This document shows positions 1 through 11,759 of a stretch of DNA of 64,000 nt, piece by piece. The DNA is from Capitulum mitella (lineage: Eukaryota; Arthropoda; Thecostraca; Pollicipedomorpha; Pollicipedidae). Location of the stretch: contig CP099841.1 in NCBI GenBank assembly GCA_030062745.1, positions 16,853,063 to 16,917,062 of the forward strand. The letters run 5' to 3'. Within the stretch, counting starts at the first letter, position 1. Each line of letters starts with the position of its first letter. The notes below the pieces were generated by a model. The model was not told the origin of the DNA. It was given only the letters and a program-made list of their open reading frames with translations, and made no database searches. The position numbers and the translations under genes are program-made.

Positions 1-180
1 TTGGCCATGGATACGGTGTCGTGGAGCAAGAGAGAATTCTTTCACGTTCAATACTGCTGCTGTTCAAATTCGATTGATTTAATCTAATATCTTATCCCCA
101 TTTTAATAATTACGAAATCCGAAGCTCTCTCACCGCATGGGGCTCATGGCTGACACTCGGATTGCACAGCAGCTTGACTG

Positions 181-223
181 CCAATCAGAACGTCCGCCGC
201 GGCTGACGTCGTGCCCCGCCCCC
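181..223 (+). promoter_or_regulatory. Candidate CpG-rich promoter (CCAAT, CRE, GC box)
   Basis: Within 43 bases there is a consensus CCAATCAG box (181-188), a CRE-like TGACGTCG (204-211) and an Sp1-type CCCCGCCCCC (214-223), in a GC-rich stretch up to about 275. NF-Y, CREB/ATF and Sp1 sites commonly cluster just upstream of animal housekeeping start sites. The first coding exon at 4,757 is preceded by a splice acceptor, so a non-coding first exon is expected upstream. This cluster is a candidate for its promoter, but a divergent minus-strand gene outside the window is equally possible. No TATA box or transcript evidence is available. Confidence 0.35.
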
Positions 224-664
224 TCCTCGGCAGCGCCCGGTCGCCGTCCTCCCGGAGATCGGCGCTGGCCGGAACTAACTGTAACTTGTCCATACAGTTG
301 TGAACCAGTGTGATTTTTACGTTTTGTTCTGATCGTACCTTTTGGGACGAAATGACACCAAGCTCAAATGATTCGAACACCCGGTCCGAACATTCGAATA
401 TGTCCAGCCTGATTTTGAATCCAAAAATTTATCCGAATTCTCAGCCCGAATATCCACCCTGACAAAAGGCTACACGTGAATGTGTTATCTACGTAATTTT
501 ACATGAAACTGGACGTGCTATTAATCCTTTTTAGTATGCAATGTACGATTTTGTGTACGATAGGTAAGGAACTGAGTGGCGATGTGAAATTCCGATCGTA
601 CTGTCAGTGGTATAGTGCTGGACCGCTGTAGTAACGAAGGTGTCTTGTTTTTGCACACCTGTCA

Positions 665-740
665 CGTAGGTGAGCTGTCAGTTGGGGGAGAGAGGGGACG
701 ATCGTAGGTGAGCTGTCAGTTGGGGGAGAGAGGGGACGAT
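665..740. repeat. Perfect 38-bp tandem duplication
   Basis: Two identical 38-bp units, each containing GTGAGCTGTCAGTTGGGGGA, lie head to tail at 665-702 and 703-740. The lack of divergence suggests a recent duplication or an assembly duplication. Confidence 0.85.
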
Positions 741-1124
741 AGGATCGCAGTTGTACCGTCCAGGTACTTGTATTAAAAGGTTTGGACATTTTGGGATTTC
801 CATCACCGCATCAAATCACATTGGTTGGTTTTGATGAGGCGTATGCCTGCATCGGATACTATACGGCTCCGCCGGTCCGGGTGCTGTCTGGAACTGCCGT
901 CGGTGGCGCCCGTAACGGCCGAATCCCAGAGCGCCGAGATTAGGGCGCGCGGTCCGAGCAGGGCGAAAAAATGCCGAGGACGGCCGAGAGATGGAAATTG
1001 GTGAGATGGGGGCGCCACTGCCGTCACGGTTACAACGTGCGCTGCACAGCATATCACTTAAGCATATGGCGGCGTCGTACTTTTGCATTTTTACAATGTT
1101 CATTAATAAAAGGATCATGGATGA

Positions 1125-3325
1125 AGGCATTGGGGGCTTCTCCCCCGCGACTTTTGGATCCAATATTCCTTTCTTTAACTTTAGGAGTGAAAAATAGAAT
1201 AGAGTGGCTTCAATCAGTTCAGTTTTCTGTCATGGGGGGGGGGGAAGAGAGGAAGGCGAGGTTCTGATGGTCTCAACTTTGCTGCCTCCCTTCCCCCAGT
1301 GAAAAACAAAGTTCCACTCTTTCACTTTTTTTCTTTCTTCGTTTTCCTCTTTTTACTTCTGCGAGTCATTTTTTACTTACGGAGTACAAGTCGTACTACA
1401 TTGTATAATGGTAGCGTAGGCGGTGCCAGAGGCATGAAAAATGGGAAATTGTCGTGTTCGTATTTGCACTAGGTCGGCTTTTGACCGTGGGTCACAAGTG
1501 ACGTCTAAGTCACTCACATTGACAGGAACATTTTTGTGTTTTAAAATAAATTCAGTAGTTTGAATTGACTGTATTCCTCACTGCCCCGTTTGTGATGGTG
1601 ATATAGGTTATTTGTACGGACATTTTTGGTCATATCTCCGTGACCTGACCTGATATCGAGTTGACACTTGAAGAACAAGTAGAGAGCAATGTCTTAACCC
1701 GCGCCCGACTGGGTCGGCGCCATGCACCCCCGACTGGGGAGGGGGGTGGCTGACTGGCCCCCTCTAACCCACGAACGGTTGGTCGCACCATAAAAATAAG
1801 GACACCGTTGGAAAGGTCGTGATGAGTAGAGCTCAACACTGGTCTCATTTTTAGTTTTGAATAATGTGTAAGCCATTTATGCCCCATGTATGTTTTCTCA
1901 TAGCCGCCTGCATGAGACCGATAAAAGGCCGGAATCTCAAGGACTGTGACTAATAAAGTTTAGATAAAGGTACCAGCGGACAGGTAAAAGTCCGCAGATA
2001 CCGATACACGTCTAATTTTTCTGATATGTGTAATATTTACTCGGAAACGGTGAGACAAAGACACGGCGATTTTCGCATCGCTGCACGGTGGGCGCCATAG
2101 ACGAGAGCGATATGAAATTAACTGGAACTAATTTTAGCGCTCTTTTATTTTCGCGAAATATGCCTTTCCAAGGATTGTTTCTTGATCCTAGTGGTTCCCG
2201 TGATATTTTTTCGTTCTTAAATGGTGAAAAGAAACCCAGAAGTTATCATTCTACACAGTCGGTGGGGCTTGATTCGCGGGAGCCTGTTTATTTACAAAAT
2301 TCGCAATTTTTGAAACTTTCTGAGCTTTTTGGTATTATTCGCAAACGTGCGAGCCAGTTCTGCCGTTTGCTACCCGACCTGAGTCATTCATCGCCGATTT
2401 TGATGGCATTGCATTTTGACTCATAATAGTTATTTGTGACTTGACCTCAGGTCATTGAAACTTTGAGGCCATTGAAGGTCATTAAAACTTTGCTCATTGA
2501 CGGAAACTGGATGTCTGGATCTCCCCATACTCAAATTGTTTTAAAAGATTCCGTCAGTTTTCGGAAAAAACGACATGTTGAAAACGGGCTTGACAACGGG
2601 CTTGGCTTGGTCAGTGACCCGGACATTTTCGAAGAATCCGAGATAGCATATTTGTTACGTACGTCAAAATCTCTAATCCTTGAAAGTTTTACTCTGCCAT
2701 CATGTTTTGCAAAAAAGTTGCAGGGCGCTGAACTTTTTTGGACCTAACCTGACCTAGGTCAGACGCCTGGCTTGACCTGAGGTCAAAAATTAAATACAAA
2801 GTGTAAAAATGATGATGCAAAAGGTAAACTAAGTTTTGTGGCGCTGCGTTGGTTCGTTCTCTCGTAATCTCGAAAAACTTCGGGGGGGACGATCAACCGC
2901 GTAGGTGGGTTGTCATATGTCCTCCGGTGTTTTTCATTTCGAAAGTGAGTAGAAAAAAACTGCATGAAGCCAGATATTTAATTTTGACCACGACCTAACC
3001 GCAGGAAATGACCTCAAGTCAGCAAAAGTATTTTTGTATATTTACGCTGATATTTGGCTGTATACTTATATAAAGTTTTCAGTCCTATCCTAAAAACTCT
3101 ATTTTTCACAGTCATTTTTCTTCTGCATCGAACAGTGCCAAAATTTCTGAGGTGCCTTCGAAAATTTGCTCTGGTTCCAATCCTGGCCTAAGCAAAATTA
3201 TAAAAATTTAACAACATGTAGACAGAAAAGATACGAGAAATTACTGGATTGCTTGAAGCTGCTTCAGAAATCTAGAAAATGACGAACAAAAAAGAAATCG
3301 GACGGGGCTTCAGATACTCTCTCCC
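1125..3325 (-). mobile_element. Family J element (J1), minus strand, split by a family A insertion
   Basis: The reverse complement of the J copy at 61,083-62,294 aligns along about 1,380-1,690 and resumes right after the inserted family A element, from about 2,912 to 3,325. Shared landmarks include GGCGGTGCCAG near 1,425, CTCCGTGACCTGACC near 1,640 and CTGAGGTGCCT near 3,148. The outer ends are GC-rich but degraded, so both limits are approximate. No protein is encoded, and J looks like a non-autonomous element. The order of events is clear: J inserted first, A later. Confidence 0.6.
1694..2911 (+). mobile_element. Family A element (A1), TTAA-type, about 1.2 kb
   Basis: It begins TTAACCCGCGCCCGACTGGG and is collinear with the copy at 30,469-31,687 throughout. 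It ends in a degraded GC-rich terminus, and the same terminus occurs in inverse orientation at 59,441. TTAA followed by CCC is the usual piggyBac boundary, so a non-autonomous piggyBac-like element is a reasonable inference. Internal open frames of up to 112 codons are not conserved between copies and are treated as chance. The 3' half is rich in TGACCT/AGGTCA half-sites, including TGACCTAGGTCA near 2,750. Confidence 0.65.
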
Positions 3326-3327
3326 CG

Positions 3328-3402
3328 TACACATTTCCCCCCAAACACATATACACGTTCACGCACACACGCACATATACGCACACACGCAAACGCACAC
3401 GG
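3328..3402. repeat. ACGC/ACAC-rich simple sequence
   Basis: Imperfect run of ACAC, ACGC and ATAC words ending at the left edge of a short family A copy. Low complexity only. Confidence 0.7.
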
Positions 3403-3822
3403 GATTTTCGTTACCCCGGGGTTGTTGACACTTTCCTCGCCCCTCTGATTCGCGGACGATTTGTCGCACAATAAAAATGAGCACACCATTTGGAAGCTGG
3501 TGACTTAGAGCTCGAAACTAGCATTATTGTTTGGAAGTTTCCGAAAAATCTGGGATAGCAGCTTTGTGGTGCATGTCAAGATCTGTAATCCTGGAAAATT
3601 TCGTTTTATTTCTTGTTGTTTTAGTTACAGGGAGCTGAACTTTTTTGGGCGTAGGTTCACTTGACCTGACCTAGATCAGAGACCTGACTCGACTCGAGGT
3701 CAGTCCTTTGAAAGAAGATGTAAAGGGATTAAGCAAAACGTTCACGAAACTTTGTCGCCTGTTTCCGTTTTCTCGTAGTGTTTGAAAAACCTCGGGGAGG
3801 GGGCCGTCAACCCTCCCCCGAG
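3403..3822 (+). mobile_element. Family A deletion derivative (A2)
   Basis: This copy keeps the 5' part (GTCGCACAATAAAAATGAGC near 3,459) and the 3' part (AGGGAGCTGAACTTTTTTGG near 3,630, and a terminal CTCGGGGAGGGGGCC near 3,791). About 800 bp of the middle is missing relative to A1 and A4. MITE-like internal deletion derivatives are typical of non-autonomous DNA transposons. Confidence 0.6.
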
Positions 3823-4019
3823 TCCTTTGACTACCTGACCAACTTTGAATCGTACTCGCCCCGTTACTACCCATGGCTTTTATCTGTAATGATTCCTCCC
3901 CTGTCCTTGGCAGATTTCCCCTACAAGACGGTGCTGCCATATGTTAGTGCATTCACAGCATCTAGATGATTTAGAAACAACAGAAATCCCAATTATTTAT
4001 ACCCAAAATATGAAACTAA

Positions 4020-4440
4020 TTATAGAACAGCATTCCAATTACCTGTGCAAGTCACATATGAATTTGGTGTATAGGAATGTGTATAACTGAAAAAGGGTGC
4101 ACAAAAATGGGTGCTAAGAAGCCACTTAAATTCATTTTTGACAGTCTTGCAATTATTCTTAATTGCACGGAAGCAAAGCTGTTCCTGTTGTACAGAATGG
4201 GACTGTCCAACTCAAACTGCAAAATGATTGTAATTGTAGAGCAGCATCAGAACCACTAGTACTAATGAGAGATTAATACTATGGCATTCAGGAATGTGGA
4301 TAAATCGATTTTAATGCACAATGAAAGGTACTAATAACCCAGTTAGGTTGATTTGTGCCAGTCCTGATTTTTTTTTTTTAATCGTATTGGAGCAAAACTG
4401 TTCCTGTTTTATAGAATGTAACTATCATAAGCAATTAGGC
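4020..4440. repeat. Diverged tandem duplication of about 217 bp
   Basis: AGGAATGTGTATAA at 4,073 and AGGAATGTGGATAA at 4,290 begin two related segments. Each continues to GCAAA(A/G)CTGTTCCTGTTxTA about 110 bases later. Identity is patchy. The surrounding stretch 3,823-4,748 holds no coding region that I recognise and ends at the acceptor of exon 1. Confidence 0.5.
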
Positions 4441-4748
4441 TGCGAAGATAGAGGGTTGATTATGATGATCGTGACCAAGTCAGCCCCCTTGAAATTTGTT
4501 GAAACAATCATAAAGCCCTCATGGTGACATGAAATCAGCCTGCCATGATTTTTTATGTGCTGAAGCTGGAATGACGTTGGCGTTTCCTGTGTTATCATGC
4601 CCGTAATCGTGTCCACGATCATGTTCATCCTGGGCACAGCATGGTAATGTTATGGAGGCATTATCGGTATGTGACGTGGTCAAACATAAATCAGCTCGTA
4701 TGCTTTTTGTCACCACCTAATACATACAAATGATTCTCACTCCTTCAG

Positions 4749-4861
4749 GAATCAACATGGGGACCCCCTACTCAGAATTGTTGGAGCTGTCAAGGCTACT
4801 GAAGAGAGAAAAGTTGTTTGTTGAGTCTGAAAAGGCCCAGATACAAGACTTAAACAAAAAG
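4749..4861 (+). CDS. Gapvd1: Gapvd1 exon 1 (first coding exon)
   Basis: Acceptor CTCCTTCAG ends at 4,748. ATG at 4,757 opens MGTPYSELLELSRLLKREKL, collinear with the start of human GAPVD1 (..HLKQERLYVNSEKQ..). Donor GTGGGT at 4,862; phase 0. An in-frame ATG at 4,730 lies upstream of the acceptor and would be used only if this were an unspliced first exon. The 5' UTR exon or exons upstream were not identified. Confidence 0.88.
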
Positions 4862-7137
4862 GTGGGTAGTTCTGCGTCACAAGGTATGGTATCAACCCTG
4901 GCAACATGGACAATTTGATTCTTAATGCCATTTGAAAGTGCGGGTATCTCTGATGTGGGTTGAAACTGATTAGCGGAGTGACACTGTTTTTGGCGATGTT
5001 AGATTACAATGGGCGCTCTCCCCGATGAGCCCAGCATCGCCCCACGCTAACCATGGTGGCCGTTTTTAGGTGATGAAGGCCGTTGAGGACCTGTACCATT
5101 TGTCGTGGATAACCCGCCAGCAGCAGATGAACCTGGAGGCTCTGATTCTGTCGCGGTCGGGCGTGACACCGGCGCTCTGCTGTCGCCGGGACACGCGCCT
5201 GCAGTCTGCCCAGTTTGTCGACAGCTATAGACAACTCGGACCGACGGTGAGCTGTCGCCTGTCTCACACTCTCAGCTCTCCCAGAAATTGACAGACCACA
5301 AATTGTGTTGTTTGTTTTAAATCGACGTCGGGCGTCCGTGGTAAGAGAAAACTTATACTTATCCCACTTTGAGACTAGACGTCCATTTGAACTGTGTGTC
5401 ATGCATTCATGCTTTCGGCCGTTCATGAACTGAGCTGCGATGGTCAGTTTGTCACCTCAGTGACAAAGATAAGTTGATAGCCTCGTGGGATTTGAACGAA
5501 CTCGCTTCTCATGGGTCCGTGCCTTGCGCCCCGTCAGGATCCGTTTTATTCGGAGCTGCTGCAGCAGCTGCGCAACAATCGGCCGCTGGTGGCGCGTCTG
5601 CTGCTGTTCGGCGAGCGTTCGGACGCGGCGCGTGTCACCATCCTGGTGGACACCGTCTACTCTGGCGTCTTCGGCAACTGCATCCTGCAGGAGGACCAGA
5701 CCGGCATTCTGCTGGTAAGAAGAGACAGTCGCGTGGCAGACTTCGCCATGCTTAACCCTCGCCAGTACATTGGAGCTGATCTGACCTCAGAGCGATTGGT
5801 GCACACCCGGTCTTATGTTTGTCGCGAGTTGCTGTAGACCGATTGTTCTGATTGCGTTGAAATTGGGCAGAGCTGAATTTTTAGTGTTTCTACATATTCT
5901 CCGAAAATGCCAGATGAATGTCTTGATAGGTCAGTAACCCTTAACCTCGTTCTCGAGAGCACGTCATGGAGAAATCACGTTACAGCAACGATCCCCGTCG
6001 GATAACAAATGTTTTGAACGTTAACCCTCGCCCGTATAGGGCCTTCTGCATAACGCGGACGTATAGGTTGGGGGGGGGGGGGGGGGGCCGACCCCCGGCC
6101 ATTTCCACGCCCTGCGTCCCGGAGCGTCGCGGAAATAGCGTGTTGCGCGTGACGAGATCCCGCGACTGGTATCTCTTTAGGTCTCAGGTCAACAGATCAC
6201 CTTCCAGCTCGGGCTAAATGTGAAAAATTGGCAGAAAGTGCTAGTTTCTGTGGGGCTAAATGTGGAAAATTGGCAGAAAGTGGTAGTTTCTGTGGGGCTA
6301 AATGTGGAAAATTGGCAGAAAGTGGTAGTTTCTGTGGGGCTAAATGTGAAAAATCGGCAGAAAGTGGTACTTTTTCGAGTTAAAGCGCAAATGAACGTCA
6401 AAAAATGAATGATGAAAGGAAAGGGATGTTATAGTGTTCGCCAATCAGTTATGAGTCTGTCTGTACACCACATGATTATGTTTTATTCACGGAGTCTGAT
6501 CTAGGTCATGCTAGGTCAGTCCTTGTCAAGCGGGATCGTCAACTTAAATACGTTTTCGGAGCTGCGGAAGCATTTTTGTGTAAAACAATAGATGTTGAAG
6601 TCAAATGTAGCATCTCAGTAAACAAGTGCTATTGTCGAATAACGTATAAAGGTCATCTTTGGTCATCCAAGGCCATCTTAGATCACCCAAGATTATACGA
6701 AGCCAGTGACCTATAATGACCTCGGATTAGCTAAAAATCGTAGCTTAGGTGCTTTAAAAGCGTTTTTTCCCGCACAAAATCCAGTTTTAGGCATGCCGTG
6801 GTATTCTATACTCATCACTCCGCGGCCGACACCGCTCCGCCCGTCGGAGCAAAACTCGGGCGTTCTCTGCGTTGCGCCGTCTTTTGATGACACGAAAGAT
6901 AACTTGCACCAAATTTATATCATTCGGTCTTTACACCTCAAGCAGTACGAAAATATAGGTTGTTTTCCAATAGGTATTTTCTGTCGCATTCCCAAAGAAA
7001 AATTAACGTGTTTCCCGCCGTAGTTCATAACTTCAGTTTACATCCTCAATAATCCCTGTTGAGCAGTGAGCACAAGCCTATTAAATTTAGGCTAAATGGA
7101 TGATTTTTTGGAACATACAATTTGAAGCCGATTGATA

Positions 7138-7197
<60 letters not shown>

Positions 7198-9089
7198 TAT
7201 TATATTTGTGCATTCCATCCGTTTCACAGTGAGACGAAACTGAGACTGTTGTGAACCGGTCGCGTCGGCGCGCGAAAGCGGCTGACATGGTTCCCGTTAT
7301 AATGTCATAGCTTGTTACCATGGCAACGTGGAAAGGAAATTTGTTCATCATAAGGTGCAAAAAGGATACCCCAGAAGTTACACCAAGTTTCAGATAGATC
7401 AAACAAACCGTTCGGAAGTTCCGTGGGAAAATCCCTGGGGGTGGGGGAGGGGGGCATGAACCCTCCCATGCGGGCGAAGGTTTAGGTACTCAGTCTTAGC
7501 AAATATTATGTCTGGATGTTACCCATGGTCCAGTGGGGTCCTTACTTCGGTCAAGGTCGTCTAAGGCATAAATCATGAATTAATGTTTGCTTTGATGATT
7601 AATGACCTTTTTAACCTTTTACCGACCTCGGAGGGGTCATAATATAATCGGAAATGCTGGTTTGCAGTTGAGTCGATTTGTATTATTTTGAGAAGCCCCT
7701 GGCCCACACTGTTGATTTGTGCCCACCCATTGTTGATTCGCCCCCCCCCCCCCGCAATATTTTCTGCTGGTTGTAAAGGGAAATGAATAATAATAACGAA
7801 AAGAACGCCCGCAGTAGATAAGAGATAGACAGGAAGTAAATGATCAAGTCTAAAGCTTCTTACCTCTTGTCTATATGTATATACCTATATACATGGAGAC
7901 AAATGCAATTTTTCGAATACATAGTGACAAAAAATCTTGCAGATTTCCGCTGGTCGAGTAAAGTGGGCTAAGTCCGTTGAGAAACCGTCATTTGGGGAGT
8001 TTAGGTTGTCGGACCCTCGCCCCCCATCATTTACAGAAATCGACGCCTCTGCTGGTTTGAATAGAAACAATATTATGAGTTCTTGTTCACTGCCATTAAC
8101 GTTTGCGCCCTTTAACGGTCTGTAGGTTACATTCCTCAAGGTTAAATGAAAACCAGGATCCATGGACTTAGCGGTACTCTGTAAGGTCACTGGATGACCT
8201 GAATTGGTCAAACGCGATATTGCCGTGTAGCTTGACCCTCGCATAGTTGACCTCCGGATCCACCTTCGCCACGAAGGTGGATCTGGTGGGGTGGAGTGGG
8301 GGGCTGGTGGATGGGCTTCTTTAAGATCTCGAGAAGTTTAAGCCCCGCAGAAAAGTAAAAACATCGCCCAAAAGGCCTTTGCAATACTAGAAGAAAGCAC
8401 CAAGATTTAGTCCGATCGGGTCATTATTGAGGTCACCAGAAGTTATCTTAGGTCAGATGATCTGTTCAATTTTTTCGCAGAAAACTGCAGTACTGAAGTC
8501 ATTTCCATGGCTCCAAAGATGGTACACATAAAAAGAAGGCCTTGTGAGCTTATTTGGTTCAGTAGAAGAGCACCTGAAGTCATATTTGGCCATTTCACGT
8601 TAAATTGAAATTGAGAGAAAATGTCGTTTTTTCATTTTTCTTTTTTCTTCTCTGTCTGTCAAAATCTTTTAGCAGTGGTAGGAATCGCGTTTTTTACTGC
8701 AAAAGACTGTAATTGGGCTAAATCACATTGCAAATATGTTTAGGATGCATATCAAGTCTGAAACCATCGTATCAAGGTTAATGTTGACCGAGATCAAACT
8801 TTTGACGCATATGAGTCGGAAGTTTTTGGTCTGTGTTGTATCATCTGCGGCATTGTCATTGACAGACCCGACTCAGCATAATGTTATGCAACGTCGGTTT
8901 ATGCAATAGCCCTTTTACATCATTAAACCCATGCCCCAAATTATTCCTTCACTTAAGTCATACAGACACAGGGCGACGGGCGCGGCTGCACTGTAAAGGC
9001 CCAATATTTGGCAGGAAGTTATTTTAGCGAGGGTCAGTGTGTTTATTAATTAATCGACTTACGGCCTTTGAATGTTTATCACAAGTCAT

Positions 9090-9148
<59 letters not shown>

Positions 9149-11673
9149 TCATCATCCATCATCACCATCACCATCACCACCGCCACCACACTTGGTTGGT
9201 TGCGTCACATGACAGAGGAAAGTATGCCGTATAGTCTCTGAACGCACTGATATATGGCCAAGACTTGCTTTTCAATACTGACCTAATCCCATTTAGCCCA
9301 GGCTGACCTCATTTGAGATAATTTAAATAATGCCTCTTGTTTTCAGTGCTTACAAACTTTGTATCGCCACAGATAGGAACCACACCCAGGTTTACTTTCC
9401 GTTAGGATTTTACTACCCCAGTCTTCTAATTTTTGGTCGCCAAAATAAACGCAGTGTGTTAAGGCCGTAAATCGATTAATTATATTCGGCCACGGGTTTC
9501 AAATAAAACGTGTATAAAATGTCGGTATAAAACGTGACCTGATCCCAGGTCACGGGTCGGAAGGTATACTGGCATGTGTAAGAGATGCGAAAAGCATGAG
9601 ATAGTATGAACAAAGTCCAAAACTTCCGACCAAGACTCACAGTTTTAATTGAAAACGTAAAAGAAACCGAATGTTCACGTTACCTAAGGTCACTGGCCTC
9701 GATATTTCCAAACAGAAATCGAGATAGCAGAATTGTTGCATCTATGGGTTTTTGCCATTTTAGCAAGTTTCGCGGTAATCGATTCATTTGAGAAAAAGTC
9801 ATGACGCTTTACTGAACGCGGGACGCTGGACATGGTCTCATTTGACCCGCCTTGGGTCGGTGACCTGAGGTGACCTGAGGTTGAAAAGCTGGCAAAGTGT
9901 TAAGTGAGGATGTATGGTTTAGTGTAGTATGTATGGTATCCCAGGTGTTATACCTGTGCGCCGTTCCGTTTTTTAGTCGTACTCGAAAATTAGAGAGGGG
10001 CGCTCCCCCCCCGGCCCGGCCTAACTTAAAGACGAAGCTACCGGGTCGTTATTGTTTGGTCTCTGTCGTATGTCAGATGTGTACATGATTGAAGCAGGTG
10101 GGATGGGGGCGGGTTATCTTGTACTGTCGAAGGTGGCCAACTGCCGAATGCTGGCGAAGGTTGACAGTTGGTCCCGGCTGTCTTGCATTGTGCCGGGGAT
10201 TTTGACCGAGATGTTAGGAACTCGAAGACTTCGTGGCAGTGATGTTAACTTTGCCTGCACACCGGCTTGTGGATGACATGTATGGATGGTAATGGGCTGA
10301 TACAGACCAGTTGGAATGAATGATTATGGGCTGATACAGACCGGCGTGCATTCGGCAGTCGCGGCGTCACGTACGTTAGTGATGCAGCTAGTAATGGCTG
10401 AGGCGTGTTGACTGAGCTGTGACGATGGTTTTGGTTTGTGTCTCGGTCAGGTGCTCCGGGAGCTGATGGTTACCCAGGTGGCGATGGCTGAGGTACCCCA
10501 GCGCCTGCTGCGTCGTGGCTCGTGTGTCTTCAGTCGGCTTTACAAGGCCTTCTGTGACGGTCTGCTGGCCGCTAAGCTCTTCCTGACCTCGGCGCTGCAC
10601 CAGCCGATAATGCAGCTGCTCATGGATGACGAATTCTACCTTGACATAGATCCTAATAAGGTGGGTGGTATTTTGACCAGGGTTGGTAGTTTTTGCCAGC
10701 AAACATTTTTTTACCACTAACAACCAGTGGTATTAACTGGGTTGGTAAAACAGTAGTGCTGATTTTTACCACCATGTGACAGAAACTCATTTCCGAATTC
10801 CTGTTATCTTTCTAACTACGAGCTTGCTGAGATGTACAGCGGTGCTGCTACTTTGGTCCGAAACCCAAAGGCATTGTGACTTCCTATCATGAGCATCGGT
10901 GTCTAATGCCATTTTGATGTATGGTAGCCCAAATGTTAGTTCCAGTGCTTCATGTGCGGTAAGACACACTGCTGTACTGTTAGCCCGGTCCAAGGCCCGA
11001 ATGAATTATGACCTCACGTGATGATCATAGATGTTTTGTGATACATTTTTTATTCATGATTTTAGCCCAGATGTTTATTCATTGATTTCATGTACTGATT
11101 CCACGCACATTGGAAGGTGGTTTCGCGCTAACGCACACTGGAAGGAGGGAGCGCTTTTGTGCCCCCTCCCATCTCGGAAACGGAAAGAGCTAAAGACACG
11201 AAAGTTCAAAGGTAGGGTAGGGTGGTTTTCATTGTGTGCGGTTTTCTCGATCCTAGGTCAATATCTTCAAGGTCGAATCAGCTGGAAAATGTGAATTTTG
11301 GACACTGTATCGGCCCGTACAGGTCATTCCGTGCGGTTTTTCGAACGAAACGGGAAATGGGCGCGTGTTAAAGTGTTAAAACATGTAGTGCGGCAATTTT
11401 CATTCATTTCTCGTCTCGGACGAAGGTTTAGGGTTGAGGTCATGTTAAGTCATTGACCTAGTCGTCATTTTTATCCTTGCAGATCAGATTTCGAGCAACA
11501 CGGGATACTGCTGTATCTTGAGTGTAAATAAGAGTGCTAACGCATCATTTAGCGTACGTTTAGTGCAGATAGTCGACATCGGTACATTTGGTAACTTTCA
11601 TCGTTTACTGAACTCCGCAGAGTCGAATTGGCCCAAAGTAAGTTCTGTGTAAACTGCTTGCACTGAAGTTATT

Positions 11674-11759
<86 letters not shown>

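Larger units (their letters stand above)
1..1124. other. Upstream intergenic sequence, no gene recognised
   Basis: Apart from the promoter-like cluster at 181-223 and the 38-bp duplication at 665-740, no coding similarity, RNA gene or repeat was recognised. A second GC-rich patch lies at about 855-1,060. Open frames here are short and resemble nothing known to me. Confidence 0.5.
6021..7486 (+). mobile_element. Family B element (B1), TTAA-type, about 1.45 kb
   Basis: It starts TTAACCCTCGCCCGTATAGG and ends in GCGGGCGAAGGTTTAG, a degraded inverse of the start. Related copies lie at 20,037 and 40,885. Shared interior words include GGCAGAAAGTGGTA, GTACACCACATGATT and CACCAAATTTATATCATTCG. There is no transposase, so it is non-autonomous. 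A long G run at about 6,067-6,088 follows the left end. Confidence 0.65.

Noticed and set aside
2088-2747. Two plus frames (112 and 94 codons) inside A1
   Set aside because: Not preserved in the collinear copy A4, so not a transposase.
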